DNA of 64,000 bases. It comes from Halodesulfovibrio sp. MK-HDV (lineage in GTDB: Bacteria; Desulfobacterota; Desulfovibrionia; Desulfovibrionales; Desulfovibrionaceae). The translations under genes were made by a program, and so were the position numbers. The notes below the pieces were generated by a model. It saw only the letters and a program-made list of their open reading frames with translations. It made no database searches and was not told where the DNA came from. The first letter of the stretch is position 1, and every line of letters begins with the position of its first letter. The DNA is taken from positions 62,001 to 126,000 of the forward strand of contig NZ_WYDS01000006.1 in assembly GCF_009914765.1 (NCBI RefSeq), in the 5' to 3' direction. Positions 25,875 to 33,538 of this stretch are shown one piece after another.

Positions 25875-26429
25875 CTATTTAGTTTCAGTTTGGATAAGCT
25901 TGTCAGCTTTTTTGAATAAAATTGATGCGCCCACTTCCACAGCACTGCAAATATTATGAAGAGCAGCTCCAGTAATTGGAGTTTGAGCAGTGAATATATT
26001 GCTAATTTGAGATTCAGTTAATCCGGTTTTCTTCGCAAGATTTGAAACAGATAGGTCTGCGTCTTCTGATGCTTGTTTAAGAACCGTCGCTAACGCTTTG
26101 TCAAAGCAAGTGATCTCAAGTGGTGGTATGCTGTGAGGAACCCCCATTAACTCAGCGTAGGGAATGTGAAGTGCTTTGGCGTAGCGTAGCATATCACCAA
26201 AGGTAGTGCGTTCGCCCCCACGATCTTCACTAAGCCAGCGACTCACAGCAACTTTCGTTACTCCAAGTTTTTTGGCAATCGAAAGCTGAGTGCTACCAGC
26301 GGCATACTCTTGACGGATTTTATCCATAATAACTGCCCATGCTTGGGCATTTTCTGGGTCGTATTTAACCATACGTTCTTTACTAAGTGGCTTTGAGTAA
26401 CCGTGTGTTAACTTTTTTGATTGCTTCAT
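25875..26429 (-). CDS. Prophage repressor
   Basis: 184 residues from ATG 26429 (GAGG upstream). N-terminal HTH near residues 45-70 (GSTQLSIAKKLGVTKVAVSRW), then GGERTTFGDMLRYAKAL, then a second XRE-like helical domain near 125-170. There is no LexA-type peptidase domain, so induction is not by simple self-cleavage. It is a homologue of the remnant repressor at 615-1157. Divergent from a Cro-like gene only 28 bases away. An operator-like palindrome lies inside its own first codons (26397-26412), which suggests autoregulation. Confidence 0.8.
   Translation of the reverse strand: MKQSKKLTHGYSKPLSKERMVKYDPENAQAWAVIMDKIRQEYAAGSTQLSIAKKLGVTKVAVSRWLSEDRGGERTTFGDMLRYAKALHIPYAELMGVPHSIPPLEITCFDKALATVLKQASEDADLSVSNLAKKTGLTESQISNIFTAQTPITGAALHNICSAVEVGASILFKKADKLIQTETK
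26397..26412. promoter_or_regulatory. Operator-like palindrome 3
   Basis: GTAACCGTGTGTTAAC fits the consensus of sites 1 and 2 at 24.5 kb; it lies within the 5' end of the repressor gene facing the Cro-like gene. Confidence 0.5.
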
Positions 26430-26457
26430 GGTGTAACCTCGTGGTATCTTTCTCGGC

Positions 26458-26652
26458 ATGACAAACGTTATTGAACAATTACGGCAGGAAAAGGGGCTTA
26501 CTTTTGCCGCTCTTGGCAGGGAGTGTGGACTCACTAAGACCGCAGTTCTTCGGCATTGTAAGGGTGAGCGTAATATCGGAGCCGAAGCAGCCTTACGTTA
26601 TCACGTAAAGCTCGGCATCCCTTTGCAGAATTTACGCCCTGACTTGTATTAG
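26458..26652 (+). CDS. Cro-like HTH protein
   Basis: 64 residues. An XRE/Cro-type helix-turn-helix spans residues about 13-35 (LTFAALGRECGLTKTAVLRHC) in an otherwise minimal protein, typical of phage Cro. It is the first rightward gene and divergent from the repressor. No clear ribosome site is seen in the 28-base gap. It probably drives the lytic choice by repressing the repressor promoter. Confidence 0.7.
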   Translation: MTNVIEQLRQEKGLTFAALGRECGLTKTAVLRHCKGERNIGAEAALRYHVKLGIPLQNLRPDLY

Positions 26653-26667
26653 GGACAAAGAATTGGA

Positions 26668-26697
26668 TTGATACCGCACTATAACATTTGGTGTCAA
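26668..26697. promoter_or_regulatory. 30-bp dyad shared with remnant A
   Basis: TTGATACC (26668-26675) and GGTGTCAA (26690-26697). Same arms and span as 1259-1288. Lies between the Cro-like gene and the next rightward gene. Confidence 0.5.
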
Positions 26698-26756
26698 AAG
26701 GTGCACAGATAATGTGTGCGTGTATATTCACTGATTAGATCGAAAAGGTGGAGTCT

Positions 26757-27206
26757 ATGGTTATGCTTGAGCCGTGGGAACTTATGAGTGCGTCAAAAGA
26801 TGTGCTTGGTATTTCTGCGCTAGAACGAATTTTGAAGGTTGGTCACAACCAAATATATCGGCAAGTGCGAAACCCAGAGTTTTCGGAAGACTGTGTGCGT
26901 TCGCCTATCCAGAGAATCCGGACGTTGACCTATGAACTGGATCAACGAGGAGAGCGTGAGCTTGCAGAAGGCATTCTCAACTACATGGCAGAAGGTGCAG
27001 ACATGCACGTAACGCCGAACAGTTGTAAGCAGCCGGATAAGGACAGCATCGAGGGCGAGTGTTTAGACGATTACCCGCCGCTTATGGAACTGCACGAAGC
27101 AATTCGAAATGGTGCGGATCTGCGAGAGCTTGAACGGCTTGCAGAACATGCGAAGTCAGAAATTGAAGAGACTGTTACCGCCGTGAGGATGGAGCGGGAA
27201 GGGTAA
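26757..27206 (+). CDS. Phage early protein, possible regulator
   Basis: 149 residues from ATG 26757, with GGTGGAG just upstream (a GTG at 26748 is the alternative). Residues 12-75 look like a helical DNA-binding unit (ILKVGHNQIYRQVRNPEFSE), in a position where CII-type activators stand in lambdoid phages. The C-terminal half is acidic and helical. No family can be named with confidence. Confidence 0.5.
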   Translation: MVMLEPWELMSASKDVLGISALERILKVGHNQIYRQVRNPEFSEDCVRSPIQRIRTLTYELDQRGERELAEGILNYMAEGADMHVTPNSCKQPDKDSIEGECLDDYPPLMELHEAIRNGADLRELERLAEHAKSEIEETVTAVRMEREG

Positions 27207-27211
27207 AAGAA

Positions 27212-27241
27212 AAGCACCCAGTGCTGTCACACTGAGTGCTT
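27212..27241 (+). terminator. Weak terminator-like hairpin
   Basis: AAGCACCCAGTG/CACTGAGTGCTT with only a short T stretch; possibly a site for antitermination before the replication genes. Confidence 0.4.
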
Positions 27242-27346
27242 CTGTACAAAAACTCAACTTGGGGGTTAAGTCCGTGCATTATGCCGCAAAGCAGCACTGT
27301 GCGCAAGAAATTAACTCGCAACGCAACAAATTTAGTGAGTAAATTC

Positions 27347-28342
27347 ATGACTAAACGGCGTTACCGTAAAATATCTGTGTGCATTTGGAATGATGCAAAG
27401 TTTATGGCCCTGTCTAACGATGCAAAGCTGATTGTTTTCTTCATGCTTACGCATCCGGATCTGACTCAGCTTGGAGCGTTACGGGCAAATGTTCCCGGTC
27501 TGGCGTGTGAGCTTGGTATGGAGTTGGAAGCCTTCACGAAAGGCTTTGAGGAAGTCTTAACGCAAGGGATTGTTAAGCACGACGGGAAGCTGCTCTTTTG
27601 GTTCCCCAACTTCTTACGGTACAACCTGCCGGAGAGTCCCAACGTGGTTAAGAGCTGGCATTATGGATACATGGAGCTGCCAGAAAGTGAGCTTCGCACA
27701 GACATACTTGTTGGCGTTAAGTCGTTGGTAGACGGACTCTCGCAAGGCTTTCGGGAAGCCTTCCTTAAAACCTTTGCGGAAGAGCTAACGCAAGCTTCCC
27801 TTAATCAGAGAACAGAGAGCAGAGAACAGAGAGAAGATAATACATACGTCAAAAGCCCTGACGAATCGGAATCCGATTCTGGTGTGCATATCGAATCCGA
27901 ACCAGAACCGATTTCTGAATCTGAAGCCGTGAAGGGTAAAACCAAGGCGCAGGAAGAAGCCGAATTTTTCGACGACGTAGCTGCAATGTACAACCGTGTG
28001 CTCGTGGATGAACAGCCGGAAGGCAGAGCATTACCGAAGCTGATTAAGCTTGATGGTAAGCGTAAGGGCATGATCCGAGCACGTATGAAGGCGGATTCTC
28101 AATTCCGCACACTCGAGGGCTGGGAAAAGTATTTCCGTCTCGTAGCATCCTGCCCGTATCTCATGGGCGAAGTGAACGAATGGACTGCACAGTTCAACTG
28201 GCTGCTGAACGTGGGCAACATGCTCAAAGTCCAAGAGGGCAATTACCTGCCGAAACAGGGCAAGGGTAATGCTAAAAAGGCAGGCTCCGTGAGTAGAAAT
28301 AATCAGGACGTGTATAAAGCTTTGATGAGCAAGGGAGCGTAG
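27347..28342 (+). CDS. Prophage replication initiator/organiser
   Basis: 331 residues from ATG 27347, where homology with the remnant B protein begins. N-terminal DnaD/replisome-organiser-like winged-helix domain (RRYRKISVCIWND, LTQLGALRANVPGLACELG). A short acidic Ser/Glu linker at about 185-225, and a C-terminal domain ending WTAQFNWLLNVGNMLK and EGNYLPKQGK. It probably binds the origin and recruits the replicative helicase. First gene of a three-gene cassette that recurs as a copy at 7228-9748. Confidence 0.75.
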   Translation: MTKRRYRKISVCIWNDAKFMALSNDAKLIVFFMLTHPDLTQLGALRANVPGLACELGMELEAFTKGFEEVLTQGIVKHDGKLLFWFPNFLRYNLPESPNVVKSWHYGYMELPESELRTDILVGVKSLVDGLSQGFREAFLKTFAEELTQASLNQRTESREQREDNTYVKSPDESESDSGVHIESEPEPISESEAVKGKTKAQEEAEFFDDVAAMYNRVLVDEQPEGRALPKLIKLDGKRKGMIRARMKADSQFRTLEGWEKYFRLVASCPYLMGEVNEWTAQFNWLLNVGNMLKVQEGNYLPKQGKGNAKKAGSVSRNNQDVYKALMSKGA

Positions 28343-28344
28343 GC

Positions 28345-28953
28345 ATGGATTGGGAAAACATCGACGAACGAGACATGTTTTTACAGCGATTTCTTGGGCT
28401 TTGTCAGTTTTTCGGGATCGAGGCTGACGAACTCCGTCCGAAAATTTATTTCCGTGCATTGAGTCCGTATCCTGTGCAGGACGTGGTGAAGGGGATAGAT
28501 AAGGCCATTTCAAAATGCCGCTTCTTTCCGCGACCTGTGGAGCTTCTGGAGTTCATTGAGGGCAAGGTCGAAGATAGAGCCGAAGTAGAGGCGGGAAAGG
28601 TCTATCAGGCGATTGTCGAAGTCAGTGGCTCTAAAGCGGTTGTTTTCGATGATCCTGTAACAGCGGCGGTTGTGGCGCGTGGTTTTGGTGGCTGGGCGCG
28701 GCTGTGTTCTACGCTGAGAGAGTCCGAATTGACGTGGTTCACTAAAGACTTTTGCCGACGCTATGTCAGCTTCACGCACCAGAACGTAGAGCACTTGGGT
28801 GCATTGCCTGGGCGAAATGGGACAGAGCAAATTGCTCTTGTGGGCGATACTGCCAAGGCGCAAGCCGCGCTTGTTGCAGGGAATGCAAGGCAGGGAGCTA
28901 AGATCACGATGTTAACAGGCGGCATGGCTAAAAGCATGGCGATAGGAGCTTAG
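28345..28953 (+). CDS. Prophage replication protein, second gene
   Basis: 202 residues, two bases after the initiator stop. ERDMFLQRFLGLCQFFG at the start, then KGIDKAISKCRFFPRPVELLEF and a C-terminal TMLTGGMAKSMA segment. It is the homologue of 8566-9213. A helicase-loading or initiator-partner role fits its place but is not shown by any motif. Confidence 0.65.
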   Translation: MDWENIDERDMFLQRFLGLCQFFGIEADELRPKIYFRALSPYPVQDVVKGIDKAISKCRFFPRPVELLEFIEGKVEDRAEVEAGKVYQAIVEVSGSKAVVFDDPVTAAVVARGFGGWARLCSTLRESELTWFTKDFCRRYVSFTHQNVEHLGALPGRNGTEQIALVGDTAKAQAALVAGNARQGAKITMLTGGMAKSMAIGA

Positions 28954-28954
28954 A

Positions 28955-29446
28955 ATGGGAAGTACTTACGTGCCAAAGCGGTTTGCAATTGAGGAACTAA
29001 TCCCACCGCCGGAGCTGCTGACGGTTCCGATTCGGGATGTGTTCCGCAGGGACAAGAATAAGCTCTTTCGCCTGTTCGACTACCGTGTGCTTGTAACGCT
29101 GGATCGGCTGCGAGAGCGATACGGAGTATGCAGCGTGAACAACTGGAACCTGTTCAACGAGTCGGAATGGTATGAGGCTCCGTACGTGTTTCGCTACTCC
29201 GGTTGGCGGCCTTTGGATTGCCCAGAGGGTGCAGAGTTATCCGAGCACAAGTTTTTCCGCGCTATGGATTGCAAATTCAAACACACAACCCCGCCTGAGA
29301 TCTGGGCAGAGCTTCGCAAAAATAAAAATGCGCCGGAGTTTGAATACATCCAGCGCATTGAAGCTTTCGAAGGTATGAGTTGGTTCCATTTCGATATGGG
29401 ACAGCATGGTAGGAATGGGGAGTGGGTGAGGGTGTTGGGTAAATAA
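28955..29446 (+). CDS. M15-like zinc peptidase of the prophage
   Basis: 163 residues, one base after the previous stop. SEHKFFRAMD (near residue 97) and SWFHFDMG (near residue 150) give the H, D and H zinc ligands of the M15 peptidase family. A conserved FRLFDYRVLVTLDRLRERYG segment precedes them. It could be the endolysin that cuts peptide cross-links, since no other endolysin is seen in the prophage. It lies in the replication cassette, away from the holins. Confidence 0.7.
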   Translation: MGSTYVPKRFAIEELIPPPELLTVPIRDVFRRDKNKLFRLFDYRVLVTLDRLRERYGVCSVNNWNLFNESEWYEAPYVFRYSGWRPLDCPEGAELSEHKFFRAMDCKFKHTTPPEIWAELRKNKNAPEFEYIQRIEAFEGMSWFHFDMGQHGRNGEWVRVLGK

Positions 29447-29462
29447 GAATGATTGGGAGGAG

Positions 29463-30338
29463 TTAAACGGGGTGATATGGTGAGAGTATAAGGCGAGTGA
29501 GAGCGTAAATGAGAAGAAAGCAAGTAAGAATACCAAAGAAAGTCCCTCCAAGGGCTTCAACATAACACATGGTTAGAGTCCAAATTTCTTTACGAGAGTT
29601 GTCTTTCTGTACTTTTATTTCATCGTGAAGCAAAGGGTAGAGTCTGAATAGATTCTTTATAAGTAAAGAGTAAGAAGACTTAGAAATGGTTACTTCTTTA
29701 TTAGGAAATGTACGGCTCTCAATTTGAGAGTTGCCGGTTTCGAGCAAGGTGTATTTTATGTTAAGTTCAGTTTCGATCGTTTCACAAATGTTAGATGATA
29801 CGTTGCTTATAAGATTCTCATCTCGTGTTGGAGATATTGTCCGCAACAATTGTTGAAAGCTGTATAATATATTCAACGAATCTACATTAGAATTGAGGGT
29901 GTTATGTCTTTTACTAATAACATAGGGACGTCTAGTTTTTTCTATAAAAGTTGGGTCATAGCGATCTAATGCCCAAAAAGATTCTCTATACTCTTTAGAA
30001 TGGTGTTGAGAAAGAAACTTTCTGATGAGTTCCTCAAGTTCAATGAGTGTGTAAAAACGAAAATGTAAGAGGAAAGGGACTTCTCTTGGTGAGTTTGGAT
30101 GAAAAAGAAAGTCAAAGATTGAGCGGAGAATCAATAGTGCCAAAGCAGATAGTAAAAGTAGTACCAGTGAAATACTGTGAAATTTAAAAATATATGAAAA
30201 CCAAAATGTGAAAATGCTGTTGTCAGGTAAATAGTAAAATGGAGAAGCAATTAGGCTTCCACCGGTTGAGTGTAAATCAGAAATGATGGTTATGGCAGAT
30301 AGGCTTATTAAAGATATAAATATGATATTACGACGCAC
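29463..30338 (-). CDS. Three-helix membrane protein, prophage cargo
   Basis: 291 residues from a GTG start with an A-rich leader and no clear ribosome site. Hydrophobic helices at about 4-22, 45-75 and 262-285 surround a soluble domain of about 180 residues (ELEELIRKFLSQHHS onward). AT-rich and on the strand opposite to the phage genes, the typical look of a cargo (moron) gene. No family recognised. It may act in superinfection exclusion. Confidence 0.6.
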   Translation of the reverse strand: MRRNIIFISLISLSAITIISDLHSTGGSLIASPFYYLPDNSIFTFWFSYIFKFHSISLVLLLLSALALLILRSIFDFLFHPNSPREVPFLLHFRFYTLIELEELIRKFLSQHHSKEYRESFWALDRYDPTFIEKTRRPYVISKRHNTLNSNVDSLNILYSFQQLLRTISPTRDENLISNVSSNICETIETELNIKYTLLETGNSQIESRTFPNKEVTISKSSYSLLIKNLFRLYPLLHDEIKVQKDNSRKEIWTLTMCYVEALGGTFFGILTCFLLIYALTRLILSPYHPV

Positions 30339-30419
30339 TTTTTTTTATTGAATTCGTTGGGTCTATCACTTCCGCTGCTGTAGGCGCTGTCATGTCACTG
30401 CCCTTATATTAGGAATTAA

Positions 30420-30497
30420 ATGTCCGGTTGTAGACCATTAACACAAGAAGAAGCACAACAGTGCTCCAACGCCTTTCAGGGGCGGTATCGCATCTGA
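30420..30497 (+). pseudogene. Decayed copy of the first 25 codons of the small recombinase
   Basis: ATG then 25 codons aligned with the start of 31278-31895 (MSGCRPLTQEE, CS-AFQGRY), ended by TGA. Several silent and four amino-acid differences, so it is a diverged allele and not a fresh duplication. Confidence 0.85.
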
Positions 30498-30522
30498 GAG
30501 AAGGCTACTAAGCTTTTTTATG

Positions 30523-31239
30523 TTAAGAGGGAATTGGCAAGGGGACATTTAATGTTGAAAGTACAACAATTTGCTTTGCCCCAGAGTAATAAAGAAATAT
30601 ATTCCACGCATTAGGGAGAGATACAGATATCGCAATGCTAATAACTATGCTTGTTATGCAGAAGCTAACAATGAACCTTAAACGAGAATATCTAGTAAAT
30701 TTCCGATGGTATTCAAGCAGCTTTTTTTCACAGGCAAGCTTTCGTTTAATTTCAGTATATCGTTTAAGTTGAACTTCTAAAGAAGATAAATTGGAATTTA
30801 TTTCATCAAGTTCGTCTTTGCTAGGTTCTTCTTTAGCTAAGTTTAGTTGGTCATCAACTCGCAAATTTTCTGAATCAAAATTTTGTTTTTCGAGGGCATA
30901 TTCTTGTTCAAGTCTTTCGATTTCATCAATTTTTGGGAATTCTTTTTTGATTGCATTGGCAGATTCTTCTTCCAATTCACAGACAGAAATAAAATATGAC
31001 CCAAAAAAATGTATTGTTAGAAACGCTAAAATGAAAAAGAGAAATCCTAATACGAGACTTGGAACAATGCACAATAATGTTTTTATAAGCTCGCTGTCTA
31101 AAAGACTAAGCAATGGCTGTTGGAGGATAGTGGAGCTAGTGTGTATAACGATAATCGTAAAAGACACAAAAACCACATTCCTCGAGATGATTGAGAGTTG
31201 TGGGTTTGTTTCAAAAATTGGAAGTAATTTATCGATCAT
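30523..31239 (-). CDS. Membrane protein with coiled coil, prophage cargo
   Basis: 238 residues from ATG 31239 (a GTG at 31248 is the alternative). Two or three hydrophobic helices before residue 90, a strongly charged coiled coil at about 93-165 (EEESANAIKKEFPKIDEIE onward) and a final transmembrane helix near 195-215. AT-rich and opposite to the phage genes. It lies exactly between the decayed and the intact copy of the recombinase start. Function unknown; exclusion or defence is likely from context. Confidence 0.6.
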   Translation of the reverse strand: MIDKLLPIFETNPQLSIISRNVVFVSFTIIVIHTSSTILQQPLLSLLDSELIKTLLCIVPSLVLGFLFFILAFLTIHFFGSYFISVCELEEESANAIKKEFPKIDEIERLEQEYALEKQNFDSENLRVDDQLNLAKEEPSKDELDEINSNLSSLEVQLKRYTEIKRKLACEKKLLEYHRKFTRYSRLRFIVSFCITSIVISIAISVSLPNAWNIFLYYSGAKQIVVLSTLNVPLPIPS

Positions 31240-31277
31240 ATGTGTCACTTTAGCTTATAGGTTAATTGTGTGTCGTT

Positions 31278-31895
31278 ATGTCCGGCTGTAGACCACTAAC
31301 ACAAGAAGAAACACTACAGTGTTCCAGTGCTTTTCAAGGTCGTTACCACATTCGTGATAAGTGCCTTTTTGTGCTTGGCGTACTGGCAGGTTTCCGTATT
31401 AAAGAAATGCTGTCGCTTCGTGTGAAAGACGTTGTTGTAAATAAGCGTATTCGTAATACAATTCAAGTGAAACGCCGTTTTATGAAAGGCAAGCATGAGT
31501 CGCGTAGTGTGTATCTGGCTCCGGCGGCTCGTAGTGCGATTCTTGAGCAGGTTAAGGCGATGGTGTGGGCGAGTCCTGAAACGTATCTGTTTAAAGCACA
31601 GGGTGATACCAATAAGCCTATTAGTTACGAGCGGGCGCGGATGGTTCTTATAGAGGCAATGCAGCGGGTGGGCGTTGTCGAAAATGTGGGAACGCATACA
31701 CTGCGTAAGACATTCGCCAATATGATGTATGACGAATTTATTGCTATGCGGCAGCGCGGTGAACACATAGATCCGTTTATGGAACTGAGCCAAGCGTTAG
31801 GTCATAAAGATCCTAAGAGCACCACACACTACATTACGTTTAGAGATCACTACCGCAAGAATGCTATTGCAGAGCTTGGAGGCATGTTTGATTAA
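31278..31895 (+). CDS. Catalytic-domain-only tyrosine recombinase
   Basis: 205 residues. It starts directly at the catalytic domain: GFRIKEMLSLRVKDVV holds the first Arg, GTHTLRKTF the His-x-x-Arg, LGHKDPKSTTHYI the last His and Tyr. There is no core- or arm-binding domain, so it is about half the size of an integrase. It is not the integrase for tRNA-Ser (that is 21197-22234). Coupled by overlap to an HTH gene. It might process or invert phage DNA; no inverted repeats of tail genes were seen to support inversion. Confidence 0.75.
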   Translation: MSGCRPLTQEETLQCSSAFQGRYHIRDKCLFVLGVLAGFRIKEMLSLRVKDVVVNKRIRNTIQVKRRFMKGKHESRSVYLAPAARSAILEQVKAMVWASPETYLFKAQGDTNKPISYERARMVLIEAMQRVGVVENVGTHTLRKTFANMMYDEFIAMRQRGEHIDPFMELSQALGHKDPKSTTHYITFRDHYRKNAIAELGGMFD

Positions 31896-32085
31896 TTACT
31901 TGAGCACAAAGGAAGTTGCAGAGCGGCTTTCTGTATCGTCTAAATGGGTACGCGCTGCCATTGCTTCGGGTGAGCTGCCAGCGGCAAACATGAGCAAGGG
32001 CGAACGAGCTGTGTACCGCGTGAATGAAGGTGATTTGATTGCATTCATGAATGAACGAGCCGTTACTGGTATAGAAGGGGGGTAA
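31888..32085 (+). CDS. Excisionase/MerR-like HTH protein
   Basis: 65 residues from TTG 31888, chosen for GGAGG eight bases upstream and the overlap with the recombinase stop. YLSTKEVAERLSVSSKWVRAA is a HTH_17/excisionase-type helix-turn-helix and the rest fits the short wing. It may serve as accessory factor of the small recombinase. Confidence 0.65.
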   Translation: MINYLSTKEVAERLSVSSKWVRAAIASGELPAANMSKGERAVYRVNEGDLIAFMNERAVTGIEGG

Positions 32086-32087
32086 GC

Positions 32088-32276
32088 ATGTTATGTCCTT
32101 CATGTGGCGGCAAGACGCATGTGCCGCGTTCGAATATCTCCGATGAAAAGTACATTGTCCGGCATCGGATCTGTAAGCGGTGCGGACATAGTGAGATTTC
32201 CGTAGAAATTTACTTATCTTCTATGCAAAACGGATTGGAGCTTCTTACTCAAGAAAAATTATCTGATATTTTGTAG
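32088..32276 (+). CDS. Small zinc-ribbon protein, NrdR/Ogr-like
   Basis: 62 residues, two bases after the HTH gene. CPSCGGKTHVPRS and CKRCGHSEIS carry the four Cys, spaced like NrdR and Ogr/Delta. Paralogue of 1705-1899. P2-like phages use Ogr-type zinc fingers to activate late genes, so a late-regulator role is possible here, beside the Mor-like activator. Confidence 0.65.
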   Translation: MLCPSCGGKTHVPRSNISDEKYIVRHRICKRCGHSEISVEIYLSSMQNGLELLTQEKLSDIL

Positions 32277-32405
32277 TTAAATTTACTAGTTGTCTGTGTA
32301 TACATGTGTATGCACAGGCTTTTTTTATGCATAACTACTATTATGGCATGTACTTACTTTGGTACATGCCTTTTTTATTATCTTAACTAGTTTGGAGAAT
32401 GTTCT

Positions 32406-33017
32406 ATGAACGAAGTTAAAGGATTATTGCAGTCAAAAACAGTATGGGGTTGTGTTGTTTCAATCCTATGTATTGTTTTTATGCAAGTTGGAATTGAAGT
32501 TGATGAAAGCTCAAAAGCCGAACTTATAAATCAACTTGCAACGCTTGGAGGTGTAGTTGCGTCATTTTTTGCAATTTATGGACGATTAAAAGCAGATACA
32601 AAAGTTCAGGTGAAGAAAGTTAGTCCAAAACAAAAGGCTAACTTGATGATTGTGTCCATGCTGTTAACGCCTCTTATGGTTTCTGCATGTGCGTTCAAGA
32701 ATCTAACACCAGACCAACAGGCACTTGCAGCAGGGGAAGAGCTACGGTTGCAGTACGCGTCCCTGCATGGCGAGTATCTGCAATTGTACAACGATAAAAC
32801 GACTAGCCCGCAATTGAAGCAACGTATGTCTACGATGGTCGCGCCCGTTCTGAATAGAACCAAGGGCGCAGTCGTTCTGTATCGAGATGCCGCATACATT
32901 TACGCCGCGTACAAAGAGAAACCGGATAATTATGATCGCCTGAGAGAAGGTGCGCAGGACGCATTGAAAGACGCTGCACGGCTGATGCTTCAACTCACCA
33001 GTAAGGAGGACAAATAG
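32406..33017 (+). CDS. Holin-like protein with internal lipoprotein start
   Basis: 203 residues. Residues 8-66 resemble short phage holin-like proteins (SKTVWGCVVSILCIVF, then a second hydrophobic stretch up to AIYGRLKAD). After a basic linker, residues 81-95 read MIVSMLLTPLMVSAC, a lipoprotein signal peptide with lipobox VSAC, and the rest is a helical domain of about 105 residues. An ATG at 32646 with AAGG nine bases before it would give that lipoprotein alone (123 residues), possibly an outer spanin. So the frame may make two products. Lysis region, directly before the holin genes. Confidence 0.6.
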   Translation: MNEVKGLLQSKTVWGCVVSILCIVFMQVGIEVDESSKAELINQLATLGGVVASFFAIYGRLKADTKVQVKKVSPKQKANLMIVSMLLTPLMVSACAFKNLTPDQQALAAGEELRLQYASLHGEYLQLYNDKTTSPQLKQRMSTMVAPVLNRTKGAVVLYRDAAYIYAAYKEKPDNYDRLREGAQDALKDAARLMLQLTSKEDK

Positions 33018-33018
33018 C

Positions 33019-33225
33019 ATGGCTATGAACACACAGGACACAATCAATTTGATCTCCGCAGGGCTTGGACTTGGCATGAAAGCCTATGAGTCCGCAGTGC
33101 GCCTTTCTGCTGCTGGATATGAAGTGCCGGGGCTTGATGAGTTCCAGCGACGTACTTTGCAGCTCCGCAACCTTCCGGATCTTCCTGAAGGCAATTCCCC
33201 TTTACCCGCAGAGGCGCGTGTCTGA
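33019..33225 (+). CDS. Small conserved protein of the lysis region
   Basis: 68 residues with AAGGAGG before the ATG. SAGLGLGMKAYESAVRL and GYEVPGLDEFQRR are shared with 2051-2278. Its stop overlaps the start of the LydA-like holin gene. Unknown role; conserved with lysis genes. Confidence 0.65.
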   Translation: MAMNTQDTINLISAGLGLGMKAYESAVRLSAAGYEVPGLDEFQRRTLQLRNLPDLPEGNSPLPAEARV

Positions 33226-33527
33226 TGCCTGAAAAGGATCTGCTTGCGCAAGCATGGGGGCTTTTGCCCCCTATCGTCATCTCGGTACTAGGCGGCCTTG
33301 TTCGGGCGGTGCGAACCAACTGCACTTTTAGAGCCGCGCTGGTGGCTATGTTGGTGGCTGCCTTTACTGGCGTTGTGGTTTCGCTGTTTTTGCAAGATGT
33401 GGCGTTTCTTACTCCGGATCAGAAGGCAGCGGCTACCGGATTGGCAGGATACAACGGCGGCAAGCTTCTGGATATTTTATCCAAGAGAACATGTGAATTC
33501 GCCGAGAATATCAAACTCAGAAAGTGA
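33225..33527 (+). CDS. LydA-like phage holin
   Basis: 100 residues with GAGG upstream. Hydrophobic helices at about 15-30, 38-58 and a weaker one near 65-80 (VISVLGGLVRAVRTN, then ALVAMLVAAFTGVVVS), and a GLAGYNGGKLLD segment typical of the LydA/phage_holin_3 family. It forms the lesion in the inner membrane that times lysis. Ends with a charged tail. Confidence 0.7.
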   Translation: MPEKDLLAQAWGLLPPIVISVLGGLVRAVRTNCTFRAALVAMLVAAFTGVVVSLFLQDVAFLTPDQKAAATGLAGYNGGKLLDILSKRTCEFAENIKLRK

Positions 33528-33538
33528 TGGGGGTAGGT

